The position numbers and the translations under genes were made by a program. Below, piece by piece: positions 45,842 through 53,273 of a stretch of DNA of 64,000 nt; within the stretch, counting starts at the first letter, position 1, and every line of letters begins with the position of its first letter. The stretch comes from an uncultured Acetobacteroides sp. (GTDB lineage Bacteria; Bacteroidota; Bacteroidia; Bacteroidales; ZOR0009): assembly GCF_963678165.1 (NCBI RefSeq), contig NZ_OY782755.1, forward strand, positions 2,852,001-2,916,000, written 5' to 3'. Below the pieces are notes generated by a model. It worked only from the letters and a program-made list of their open reading frames with translations, searched no databases and was not told the DNA's origin.

Positions 45842-46111
45842 TTCTCTTGCTGTTAAGATTAAACATTCGATAACGGTGCAAAAGTAGGCTTGGGCTAAAG
45901 AGCAAAATTGTAAAATTGCGACATTGTGCCACGCGATGGCAGCACCATTAACCGAGCAAGAAGCCGTAGCGTTTAGGACCACCGCTTTATGAACCGCTTG
46001 CCAAAATTGGCCATCTCCGCCTCCCTCCTTTCAATAGCATTTTTACAATTAACTATCTTTTTATATTTTTAGGCCGAAACTTAATCTTTTTTAAACCAAT
46101 ACCAATTACAA

Positions 46112-46840
46112 ATGGCACTACGTAAGTACCGAGGCACCGATGTACAGATGCTGCTGGCATTGGGCCAAATTGCCGACCACGGCGTAGAGCACGTTGAGGT
46201 TCTCAGCGCACGCCGTCCACAGTGGAAGAATCCGTACTTCCCCAACCTAAAAGCAACGATTACCGCCGCCCTCAGCAAAAATGTTGGGGTAGATCCTCTC
46301 GCACAAGTTAAGGAAGCAACCGCCTCCGTAGACAGCACCCTCGAAGCCGCCCACCGCGGGCTTATGAACCTAAAGGTTGAAATTGAGGTTGGCTTTACGA
46401 AAAACCCAACCCACATGGATGCCCTTCTCACGCTCCTCGGCCTTAAGCAGCTGAAGGCTAAGAACAGCAAGCAGTCTACCTACATCGACACCATGCTTAC
46501 CCTAAAGAAAAACCTCACCCCTACCGTTAAGGCCGAGCTGGTGGAGGCCGGATCGAATCCCGATGCCATCGATGCGCTGCTGCTACAAGCCATGCAGCTC
46601 GTAGCGGCCAACGAAAAGCAGGAAGGGCTAAAGACCAACCGTAAGGGGACAAACTCGGTTAACGTGGATGAGCTCAACGCCATCTACGAAGAGGTGATAT
46701 CGGTATGCAAGCTGGTTGACACCTACTTTGTAGGCAACGATACGCTACTGGAAAAGTTCAACTTCGTTAAGGCGCTAAAGGATCAGGGATACGTTCCACC
46801 CGTAAAGAAGAAGACCCCTCCCAAAACGGACAACAAGTAA
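46112..46840 (+). CDS. Conserved-looking hypothetical protein, 242 aa
   Basis: A soluble, mostly helical protein without signal peptide or membrane segment. The N terminus MALRKYRGTDVQMLLALGQI is followed by an Ala/Leu-rich helical region, the segment KNPTHMDALLTLLGLKQLKA, and a Lys/Pro-rich tail (VPPVKKKTPPKTDNK). The pattern of amphipathic helices suggests a helical bundle. I do not recognise the family. Codon use and composition match the neighbouring housekeeping genes, and a strong terminator follows, so I regard it as a real, separately transcribed gene. TATCTTTT near 46046 resembles a -7 box, without a firm -33 element. Confidence 0.75.
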   Translation: MALRKYRGTDVQMLLALGQIADHGVEHVEVLSARRPQWKNPYFPNLKATITAALSKNVGVDPLAQVKEATASVDSTLEAAHRGLMNLKVEIEVGFTKNPTHMDALLTLLGLKQLKAKNSKQSTYIDTMLTLKKNLTPTVKAELVEAGSNPDAIDALLLQAMQLVAANEKQEGLKTNRKGTNSVNVDELNAIYEEVISVCKLVDTYFVGNDTLLEKFNFVKALKDQGYVPPVKKKTPPKTDNK

Positions 46841-46855
46841 GCACCCCTCTCGCAT

Positions 46856-46892
46856 AAAAAAAGCGGCAACCACTTCTGGTTGCCGCTTTTTT
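46856..46892 (+). terminator. Rho-independent terminator after the 242-aa gene
   Basis: AAGCGGCAACC (ending 46871) pairs with GGTTGCCGCTT (from 46878), followed by TTTT; loop ACTTCT. Confidence 0.93.
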
Positions 46893-47016
46893 ACACCCAT
46901 ATCCAGTTGGCAAACGTGCATTTCGAGAACCAGCACATGATTTTAGCCTAGCTAAATGTGCATCTGCCAATACAAAGCGTGCATTTAAAGAGATATACCG
47001 TGTAGTTAGCAATTCA

Positions 47017-47310
47017 GAGCATGTGGCTAGGTAATCAGAACGTGTGGCTGGAAATTCAGAGCATGCGGCTAGACAATCAGAACGTGTGGCTGGAAATTTA
47101 GAGCGTGCGGCGAAACAATTAGAGCGTGTGGCTGGAAATTTAGAGCATGCGGCTAAACAATCAGAGCGTGCAGAAGGAAATTTAGAGCATGCGGCTAAAC
47201 AATCAGAACGTGCAGAAGGAAATTCAGAGCATGCGGCTAAACAATCAGAACGTGCAGAAGGAAATTCAGAGCATGCGGCTAAACATTTAGAGCATGCATT
47301 TCGAAAGGTA
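47017..47310. repeat. Tandem array 3: seven 42-bp units, each of two 21-bp halves
   Basis: The landmark GAGC(A/G)TG starts at 47017, 47059, 47101, 47143, 47185, 47227 and 47269, always 42 bp apart, with a final half-unit at 47290. Each unit is made of two related 21-bp halves, GAGCATGCGGCTAAACAATC and GAACGTGCAGAAGGAAATTC. Most first halves contain the palindrome GCATGC. Fainter 21-bp copies extend upstream to about 46950. A frame encoding heptad-like repeats (HAAKQSERAEGNSE) stays open over the array, simply because 42 is a multiple of three. The array lies between convergent genes. Confidence 0.92.
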
Positions 47311-47387
47311 GCATGTGCAGCAGGACGCCTGCCACATGCAGGTAGGCAGCCAGCGCCACCAGAACCCTTATACTCGCGAGGAGTACC

Positions 47388-47564
47388 CTACTCGTTCCTC
47401 CTATTCTTCTTTCCCAGCACAGCTCCAGCAATGTACATAACGCCCCCAAGCGTTAGGGATATCGCCTCAACCGACTTCTCGCTTACGTACAGGTAGCCAT
47501 TCCAAACGATCAGCAGCAGCCCCACGCCTGCGAGAATGTACCCGATCACCAGTTTTGCTTTCAT
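47388..47564 (-). CDS. Small two-helix membrane protein, 58 aa
   Basis: Reading the minus strand from the ATG at 47564 gives 58 residues ending at a TAG at 47388. It begins MKAKLVIGYILAGVGLLLIV, has a second hydrophobic stretch (ISLTLGGVMYIAGAVL), and finishes with a basic tail GKKNRRNE. The pattern of helix, short loop and positively charged end is that of a genuine small membrane protein. It starts 45 nt after the 264-aa gene on the same strand and is likely the last gene of the YtxH/holin-like cluster. Function unknown. Confidence 0.72.
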   Translation of the reverse strand: MKAKLVIGYILAGVGLLLIVWNGYLYVSEKSVEAISLTLGGVMYIAGAVLGKKNRRNE

Positions 47565-47609
47565 CCGAGAGCTAGCTCAGGAGATGAATCGTCGCCGAAA
47601 TCAGGAGCC

Positions 47610-48404
47610 TTACGCATCCTCGTCGTCAAAGATCCGGTCGCGCAGGTCGGGCCGCTTTTCCCAAAGCTCCTGCAGCTTTTCCGAGAACTCCTTGTAGGGC
47701 ATGTGCAGGTCCTCCTCCGGGAATTCGAACTGGATGAACGTGGAGATATGGTCGCACCGCATCATGTAGTCCTGGTAATCCTCGCGGATATGAACGGCGT
47801 ATATGATCCACCCATCGTGGTTCAGCTCGAGGAGCTCCTTGAAGTGCTTGAAGAGTATGGGCTGAACAATATCGTAGAACTCCCGCTGGCGCCCCTCCTT
47901 CCAGTCAAAGGCCTCCTGCGCCTCCTTGCGGTCTTCCTCTATCATCTGCTGCTTCTGCTCGTCGGTGAGCCAATTAAACTGGTCGAAGAACGACTCCTCC
48001 AGCACCCTAGGCGTATCCGGGCGGGCATAGAAATCGACCAGCTTCTCGAAGTCGGTATACTTCTCGCGCAGGTCCACCCCAGCATTTTCGTCGTACACCA
48101 GCTCGTAGAGGCGCACCAGCAGGTAGGGCCCAACCAAGCCGGCAATCCTATCCAGCTCGTCCAGCACGGCCTGCCGCGTCTCCTTCTTGATGATGGGGTA
48201 CTGCTTATCCATCAGCTTTCGGATGGGCGGGGTAAGCTCCCGCATCGCCTTACAGAATACGTTGGTGTGGAAGCACTGCACCTCCACATCGTCGTAGCCG
48301 GTTGTCCGCAGCTCTACTGGAAAGTACATGAAGTAGGTATCGAACCAATCCTCAAATTCGGTCCTCTCGTATTCCTCTTCGTCGTCTTCGCTATCGTCAA
48401 ACAT
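47610..48404 (-). CDS. Hypothetical acidic protein, 264 aa
   Basis: Soluble, strongly acidic protein; start placed at the ATG at 48404 (MFDDSEDDEEEYERTEFEDW), since the upstream start at 48428 is a TTG. It is rich in Glu, Asp and aromatic residues, with helices such as MRELTPPIRKLMDKQYPIIK and WEKRPDLRDRIFDDEDA at the end. No catalytic or binding motif is evident, and I do not recognise the family. It is the fourth gene of a minus-strand cluster following YtxH, the holin-like protein and a 140-aa protein. Confidence 0.72.
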   Translation of the reverse strand: MFDDSEDDEEEYERTEFEDWFDTYFMYFPVELRTTGYDDVEVQCFHTNVFCKAMRELTPPIRKLMDKQYPIIKKETRQAVLDELDRIAGLVGPYLLVRLYELVYDENAGVDLREKYTDFEKLVDFYARPDTPRVLEESFFDQFNWLTDEQKQQMIEEDRKEAQEAFDWKEGRQREFYDIVQPILFKHFKELLELNHDGWIIYAVHIREDYQDYMMRCDHISTFIQFEFPEEDLHMPYKEFSEKLQELWEKRPDLRDRIFDDEDA

Positions 48405-48446
48405 ACCGCATAAGTTTGGGTTGAACAATGTAGAACCGCTACGGGC

Positions 48447-48869
48447 CTATTCATCGAGGTCGCCGGTCTCCTCCTTTCCGTTATCATGCTTGTGCAGTAG
48501 CAAATTTAGCATGCTAGAGATTAAGGCCTTCATGTGATCGGAATATTTTGCAGCGAGGGAGGAAAAGGCCATTTGAAGCGTAACGCCCAGCAGCTGCTTC
48601 AGCATATTTGGGGGGGGCGAGGTGGTAATGTCCGCTATTTTTTTAGAGATGAACCGGGAGACAACAAGCAGCATTGCTTCGATAAAATCGGTTTGCACGT
48701 CGTGCGAGGCCACTATGTCATGCAGCGTTTTTCTGATAATATTGGTGGGCTTCAAGCTCTCGTAGGCAACGTAGAGCTGCTCCTTGAGTTCTTTCATCTC
48801 GGCCGATCGCCTTTCTTCTAGCTGTAGTATCTGTTCCTTGAGTTGGTCTGCTGCGTCGGGCTTCCTCAT
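48447..48869 (-). CDS. Hypothetical protein, 140 aa, N-terminal coiled coil
   Basis: The first 45 residues (ADQLKEQILQLEERRSAEMK and following) are a probable coiled coil; the rest is helical with a moderately hydrophobic region (FIEAMLLVVSRFISKKIADI, LLGVTLQMAFSSLAAKY), then an acidic tail. Its start overlaps the stop of the holin-like gene by 4 nt (ATGA), so both are translationally coupled. Such proteins often follow a YtxH/holin-III pair in Bacteroidetes; function unknown, possibly a peripheral membrane partner. Confidence 0.75.
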   Translation of the reverse strand: MRKPDAADQLKEQILQLEERRSAEMKELKEQLYVAYESLKPTNIIRKTLHDIVASHDVQTDFIEAMLLVVSRFISKKIADITTSPPPNMLKQLLGVTLQMAFSSLAAKYSDHMKALISSMLNLLLHKHDNGKEETGDLDE

Positions 48870-49219
48870 TGCGCCGTTTTTTTAAGAAGTTGCCTAATGA
48901 TCAGATTCCGGAGCGGTCGCTTAATCCAGCGCATCCGGCATATAAATATCGTTACCGCAACAAGGGCAAAGAATGCTCCGACCATAAAGAACCCCATGTA
49001 GGGCTTGCCCATGGCAGTGCCAACCCATATCGCCAGCCCAATGCTCAGAAGTATGAAGGAGAAAACAACAGGCACCACAACCGCCCATATGCTAGCCACC
49101 GACGAAATTGCTTCGGATGCTTTATCCACGCCCTTTAGCTTAAGCAATTCGATGTTCGTCTTGCCATACTGCTGCGTTTTCTCTATAAGCGATTCTACCT
49201 GTAATGTTTTATCCTCCAT
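48866..49219 (-). CDS. Phage-holin superfamily III-like membrane protein, 117 aa
   Basis: Two long membrane helices (IWAVVVPVVFSFILLSIGLA and FFMVGAFFALVAVTIFICRM) follow an amphipathic N-terminal region (VESLIEKTQQYGKTNIELLK) and precede a basic tail. The pattern matches the DUF1469/holin-III group, which in most bacteria is a chromosomal envelope protein and not part of a phage; I see no phage genes nearby. It follows the YtxH gene by 59 nt and overlaps the next gene by four bases. Confidence 0.8.
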   Translation of the reverse strand: MEDKTLQVESLIEKTQQYGKTNIELLKLKGVDKASEAISSVASIWAVVVPVVFSFILLSIGLAIWVGTAMGKPYMGFFMVGAFFALVAVTIFICRMRWIKRPLRNLIIRQLLKKTAQ

Positions 49220-49278
49220 ACGCTGTTTGGGGTTTAAGCTGGTATTAACTCGTTCATCTCCGAGAGAGGAACTTTCGG

Positions 49279-49497
49279 CTAGGTTGTAGCCTCCTCTTCC
49301 TCGCCACCGCCATGCTTCCCGGCAAGGTCATCTACAATTTTGGAGAAGCGTTCCTTGATATCCTCCGCCACATCGTGGCTCTTTTTGGATATCTTCCTAC
49401 GAGTTTCGCATCCCTTATCGGGCGCAAACAAAACGCCGATGAGCGCACCTACAGCTACGCCTGCCAATACGCCTACTACAATCTTTCCCGTGCTCAT
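49279..49497 (-). CDS. YtxH domain-containing small protein
   Basis: A 72-aa protein with a glycine-rich membrane helix (GKIVVGVLAGVAVGALIGVL) followed by FAPDKGCETRRKISKKSHD and an amphipathic helix, the hallmark of the YtxH family (general-stress proteins of Gram-positives and many Bacteroidetes). It is the first gene of the five-gene minus-strand cluster down to 47388, suggesting an envelope-stress function for the group; that is inference from the family. Confidence 0.88.
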   Translation of the reverse strand: MSTGKIVVGVLAGVAVGALIGVLFAPDKGCETRRKISKKSHDVAEDIKERFSKIVDDLAGKHGGGEEEEATT

Positions 49498-49638
49498 CTC
49501 ATATTAGGTTTTAATGATTAAACTTACCATAGGAGTAACAGCTGGCTAATGCTTATAGAAAAAAATACACCGTGTAAATGTGTTAAATTTCCGAATAGGG
49601 CAGCGCTGATATCCCTTCGTTAAGATGATGATAGGCAA

Positions 49639-49669
49639 TTTGCAAACGTTCTCGTTTTGTATAATTTCG
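49639..49669 (+). promoter_or_regulatory. Bacteroidetes-type promoter for the outer-membrane protein gene
   Basis: TTTG (49639-49642), a 19-nt spacer, and TAATTTCG (49662-49669), one base off TAnnTTTG. Transcription should start near 49676, about 10 nt before the ATG at 49686. This is the best-spaced promoter in the window. Confidence 0.7.
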
Positions 49670-49685
49670 CCACAAAAAAATTAGA

Positions 49686-50420
49686 ATGAGAAGCATCCTA
49701 ACCTATGCCATCTTTGCCGTACTTTCGCTTCAGGCGGTAGCAGCAGCAGCCGAAAGTGTCGACTCTACAGCCGCAAAGCCAAGCGACTTGTCGCTCTCGC
49801 TCGAGGTTAAATCGCGCCACGCCTGGCGTGGAGGCCTTACCACCCGCAGCTGGAACATGCAGCCAACCCTCGAGTACGCCGGCATCAAAAACCTAACGCT
49901 TGGTGCCTGGGGATGCTACACCATAAACAACGAGTACGCCGAGGTTGACCTCTACGCCGCTTACGGCCTAGGCCCATTTTGCGTTACGGTGTACGACTAC
50001 TTTAACCCCATGCCCAACGAGGATGCGCAGAGCCACCACTTCTTCAACTTCGACAAAAAGGTTACGGGACACCTTATTGATGCCACCATCGACTATGCCT
50101 TCGGCAGCATTCCGCTAAAGCTGATGGCCAGCACCATTGTTTACGGAGCCGACCTTAACGATAGCGGGCATAACCGATACTCCACCTACTTCGAGGCGAG
50201 CTACGAGCATACGCTTGGCAGCGGGCAAACCATCAGCTACTTTGTTGGAGGCACCCCACACACGAGCATGTACTACAGCAATGCCAACGTGGTAAATGTA
50301 GGCATGAAGGTATCGCAGGATGTAAAGATTGGCAGCTACACGCTTCCCGTAAACGGATCGATCATCGTAAATCCGGCTAGGGGAAACACCTACTTCATTG
50401 TTGGCTTTTGCCCCTTCTAG
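49686..50420 (+). CDS. Outer-membrane beta-barrel protein, TorF-like
   Basis: A 244-aa protein with signal peptide (MRSILTYAIFAVLSLQAVAA). The mature part consists of alternating beta strands typical of a 10-12-strand porin-like barrel, starting LSLSLEVKSRHAWRGGLTTR and ending in an aromatic residue (YFIVGFCPF). The opening motif, in which an Arg-His-x-Trp-Arg-Gly segment begins the first strands, is common to the TorF-type putative porins. Substrate unknown. It is monocistronic with its own promoter. Confidence 0.75.
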   Translation: MRSILTYAIFAVLSLQAVAAAAESVDSTAAKPSDLSLSLEVKSRHAWRGGLTTRSWNMQPTLEYAGIKNLTLGAWGCYTINNEYAEVDLYAAYGLGPFCVTVYDYFNPMPNEDAQSHHFFNFDKKVTGHLIDATIDYAFGSIPLKLMASTIVYGADLNDSGHNRYSTYFEASYEHTLGSGQTISYFVGGTPHTSMYYSNANVVNVGMKVSQDVKIGSYTLPVNGSIIVNPARGNTYFIVGFCPF

Positions 50421-50823
50421 CGTTAACCTGAAGTATCAGGTATCAAGACGCAAGTATTAAGACGATGTTTTGCAAAACATTTTGGGTAATGCTTCGGAAA
50501 AAATAGAAAAGGGCTGTTGCGATGGTGCAACGGTCTCCTTTATTTCTGGCTATCATAAAAACCCGCTGCATCATCCCTTTTGATTGCTAAAAAGTAAATG
50601 TTACCGCCTTAGGCAGGAGCCAACCAAGGCAGCTTATTCTCAAGGCATAACCATTCCCCTCTTCGGGTGCAATGGGAAACGGCATCGGCAAGCGAACCCC
50701 GATTGATACCCCATTTTTGCTATCTTCACCCGAGCTAACGGGCAAAGCCCCTGATTGGGAACAGGTGGCGCCCCTACAAGCACTAAATGGCTGATGATTC
50801 TTTTAATTTAAATCGATACTACT
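50421..50823. other. Gene-free region with small repeats
   Basis: It begins with direct repeats of the type AGTATCAGGTATCAAGACGC/AAGTATTAAGACG (50431-50464), then the perfect 16-bp palindrome ATGTTTTGCAAAACAT (50464-50479). A short hairpin GTTGC/GCAAC near 50515-50532 may end the upstream transcript. TATCTTCA near 50721 weakly resembles a -7 box for the next gene. No coding frame is credible here. Confidence 0.45.
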
Positions 50824-51297
50824 ATGAGAAAGCTAATTCTAGCAGCGGTTGTTGCCTGTGCTGCACTTTTCACCACCTCGTGCGATAAGGATAACGATGG
50901 AAACATCATTATCCCAGCCATAAGCGCCACCATCGACGGCCAAGAGTGGATGGGACTTGCCCCAAAGGGTTTACTAACCAGCGGGGTGCTAACCATCGCC
51001 AGCACATCGCTCGATGGCAAGGCTATTGATATCACCGTAAAGGGAGATAAGGAGGGTACCTACAAGCTTGAAATTGGTTATGCTCAATGCCTAGCATTAT
51101 ACAAGCCATCGCTGCTAACCACCACAGAAGCATCTTTGGCCAGCACCACCGGCAAGGTTGTTATTACCAAGTTCGATACCACCAAGAAAAGGGTTTCGGG
51201 AACATTTGAGTTTACGCTTGTCAACACATCGCTTACCGCCACTGCACAAATCACCAAGGGAACCTTCACCGATGTGTCGTACACTACGGTGCAGTAG
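50824..51297 (+). CDS. Small lipoprotein, beta-rich, unknown function
   Basis: A 157-aa lipoprotein with lipobox FTTSC (MRKLILAAVVACAALFTTSC). The mature part begins DKDNDGN, then a beta-sandwich-like sequence (ISATIDGQEWMGLAPKGLL ... VSGTFEFTLVNTS) as in many Bacteroidetes surface lipoproteins of the DUF6252 kind. The DxDxDG stretch straight after the lipid anchor may bind calcium but could equally be an acidic surface-export signal. Followed by a clear terminator and array 4. Confidence 0.78.
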   Translation: MRKLILAAVVACAALFTTSCDKDNDGNIIIPAISATIDGQEWMGLAPKGLLTSGVLTIASTSLDGKAIDITVKGDKEGTYKLEIGYAQCLALYKPSLLTTTEASLASTTGKVVITKFDTTKKRVSGTFEFTLVNTSLTATAQITKGTFTDVSYTTVQ

Positions 51298-51316
51298 AAC
51301 CTAAGCAAAGAATAGC

Positions 51317-51366
51317 AAAGCTCCGCTCCGCAATGATTCGCTCATTCGGAACGGAGCTTTTTCTTT
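51317..51366 (+). terminator. Rho-independent terminator after the small lipoprotein gene
   Basis: AAAGCTCCG (51317-51325) pairs with CGGAGCTTT (51352-51360), followed by TTCTTTT. Confidence 0.88.
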
Positions 51367-51387
51367 TCTACCCCTAGGCCTCATCGT

Positions 51388-51750
51388 CCTAAAAAATAGA
51401 AAGGAAGCGAGGGGTGACCTCTTCATCGGCCTAAAAAATGAAAAGGAAGCGGGGGATGACCTCTTCATCGACCAAAAAATGAAAAGGAAGCGGGGGGTGA
51501 CCATTTCATCGGCCTAAAAAATGGAAAGGAAGCGGGGGGTGACCTCTTCATCGACCTAAAAAACGGAAAGGAAGCGGGGGATGACCTCTTCATCGACCTA
51601 AAAAATGAAAAGGAAGCAAGGGGTGACCTCTTCATCGACCTAAAAAACGAAAAGGAAGCGGGGGATGACCTCTTCATCGACCTAAAAAATGAAAAGGAAG
51701 CAAGGGGTGACCATTTCATCGACCTAAAAAATGGAAAGGAAGCAGGGGAT
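51388..51750. repeat. Tandem array 4: nine units of 42 bp (one 41)
   Basis: Units start at 51388, 51430, 51472, 51513, 51555, 51597, 51639, 51681 and 51723. The unit reads CCTAAAAAATGAAAAGGAAG then CG(G/A)GGG(A/G)TGACC and TCTTCATCGA, with two main subtypes (GGGGATGACC and GGGGTGACC) that tend to alternate. One unit has lost a T. The minus-strand frame is open through the whole array (repeating FFRSMKRSPPASFS), an effect of the period. The last unit ends 16 bp before a candidate -7 box of the next gene. Confidence 0.92.
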
Positions 51751-51766
51751 GCATCTGCGAATATGC

Positions 51767-51806
51767 TACTTTTGCCTCCCAGCAGCAGGCTGACATCGGC
51801 TGCTGG
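51767..51806 (+). promoter_or_regulatory. Candidate -7 box and leader hairpin of the BNR_4-type gene
   Basis: TACTTTTG (51767-51774) perfectly matches TAnnTTTG, though no TTTG lies at -33. In the presumed leader CCAGCAGC (51779-51786) pairs with GCTGCTGG (51799-51806), which could affect translation of the gene starting at 51838. Confidence 0.5.
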
Positions 51807-51837
51807 CGTTTCAGGAATCACCAAAAAATATGGAAAG

Positions 51838-53181
51838 ATGAAGCATAGAGCAACCCTACTACTAGCCCTACTGGCCATCCCGGCATGCCAGGCGCTAGCC
51901 CAGCTGTCGCAAGTTGGACTAGGATGGGCGAAGAATGCCGTCAACGCTCCCGTTTTCCGGAAGAACTCCGTGGTGTCGTTCAACGGCACGCAGTACACGG
52001 CCTACTACGACTCCACCGCGCACCTGGTGGTGGCCAAGCGGAAGTACCCCAGCAACCACTGGGAGGTCAGGCAAACCAAGTTCACCGGCAAGGTGAGCGA
52101 CGCACACAACTCCATCAGCATTATGGTGGATGGCGACGGCTACCTGCATGTGGCCTGGGACCACCACAACAACCAGCTCCGCTACTGCAAAAGCCTTTCG
52201 CCAAACTCGCTCGACATGTCGGAGCTATCGCCCATGGTAGGTACCCAGGAGAACGATGTAACCTACCCCGAATTCTTTAAGCTGCCCAGCGGCGACCTCC
52301 TGTTCATGTACCGATACGGCATATCGGGCAACGGCAACCTGATCATCAACAAGTACAGCATAAAGGAAAAAACATGGAAGCGCCTACACGATGTGCTGAT
52401 TGACGGCGAAGGCGAACGGAATGCCTACTGGCAGGCATGCGTCGATGCGAGGGGCACCATCCACATCTCGTGGGTTTGGAGGGAGACCTGGGATGTATCC
52501 ACCAACCACGACCTCTGCTACGCCAAGTCTACCGACGGCGGGCTAACCTGGCAGAACTCCAAGGGGGCTGCCTATAAGCTCCCCATAACCGCAGCTACCG
52601 CCGAATACGTTAGCCGCATCCCGCAGAAGAGCGAGCTAATCAACCAAACCTCCATGTGCGCCGACTCGAAGGGGAACGCCTACATTGCCTCCTACTGGAA
52701 GCCCAAGGGCGAGCAGGTTCCGCAATACCACCTGGTGTACTACTGCAGCGATAGCGCAAGATGGATCACCAAGCAGGCATCTAACCGGCAAACGGCCTTC
52801 TCGCTTAGCGGAGGGGGGACCAAAAAGATTCCCATATCGCGCCCTCAGCTACTGCTAAAGGAGAACAAGGGGAAACCGACCACCATCTACCTCGTTTACC
52901 GCGATGCTGAGCGCAACAGCAAGGTATCGCTCAACATTAGCAATGATGCTAGGTATTCGAAGTGGGAGACCTTCGACCTCACCGACTTCTCGGTGAACAG
53001 CTGGGAGCCAAGCTACGACACCGAGCTCTGGAAGCAGGCGTCTACGCTAAGCCTATTTGTTCAGAATATGGGGCAAGGCGATGGCGAACACCTGGAGAGC
53101 CTCCCTGCCCAGCCGGTATACATCCTATCGCTGCCAGCAAAGCTTAAGGCAAAGAGCAAAGGCTCCTTTACAACCAAGTAA
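51838..53181 (+). CDS. BNR_4-type seven-bladed propeller protein, candidate polysaccharide lyase
   Basis: A 447-aa exported protein from the ATG at 51838 (MKHRATLLLALLAIPACQAL); the longer frame from 51763 runs through the leader hairpin. The beta-propeller is shown by repeated strands, for example ISIMVDGDGYLHVAWDHHNN, NEYAEV-like blades and SPNSLDMSELSPMVG. The family motif WDHHNNQLRY contains the paired His that is part of the active site region in ulvan lyases of families PL24/PL25, which share this domain; other BNR_4 proteins are of unknown activity. The convergent neighbour is a GH88 unsaturated-glucuronyl hydrolase, which normally acts on lyase products. I therefore suggest, without certainty, a polysaccharide lyase. 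Confidence 0.75.
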   Translation: MKHRATLLLALLAIPACQALAQLSQVGLGWAKNAVNAPVFRKNSVVSFNGTQYTAYYDSTAHLVVAKRKYPSNHWEVRQTKFTGKVSDAHNSISIMVDGDGYLHVAWDHHNNQLRYCKSLSPNSLDMSELSPMVGTQENDVTYPEFFKLPSGDLLFMYRYGISGNGNLIINKYSIKEKTWKRLHDVLIDGEGERNAYWQACVDARGTIHISWVWRETWDVSTNHDLCYAKSTDGGLTWQNSKGAAYKLPITAATAEYVSRIPQKSELINQTSMCADSKGNAYIASYWKPKGEQVPQYHLVYYCSDSARWITKQASNRQTAFSLSGGGTKKIPISRPQLLLKENKGKPTTIYLVYRDAERNSKVSLNISNDARYSKWETFDLTDFSVNSWEPSYDTELWKQASTLSLFVQNMGQGDGEHLESLPAQPVYILSLPAKLKAKSKGSFTTK

Positions 53182-53202
53182 GCCTCGGCACCGAGCTATA
53201 AA

Positions 53203-53240
53203 AAATAAGAGGGTACTCCCAGCGGAGCACCCTCTTATTT
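53203..53240. terminator. Bidirectional terminator between the BNR_4-type and GH88 genes
   Basis: AAATAAGAGGGT (53203-53214) pairs with ACCCTCTTATTT (53229-53240), with A-run and T-run on the two sides. It lies between convergent genes. Confidence 0.9.
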
Positions 53241-53273
53241 TTATACCGTAGCAGCAGTCGCTGCAGGAAGCGG

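Noticed and set aside
45842-45982. N-terminal extension of the VOC protein
   Set aside because: These 47 residues lack the family pattern; the fold starts right at the internal ATG at 45841.
47044-47496. Open frame of 150 codons with heptad-like repeats over array 3
   Set aside because: Period effect of 21/42 bp; the end overlaps a more convincing 58-aa membrane protein on the other strand.
48866-49219. Prophage remnant, from the holin-like protein
   Set aside because: No other phage gene nearby; holin-III-like proteins are common chromosomal envelope proteins and here follow YtxH.
51465-51998. Minus-strand frame of 177 codons over array 4
   Set aside because: Period effect; it runs into the promoter and signal-peptide region of the BNR_4-type gene on the other strand.
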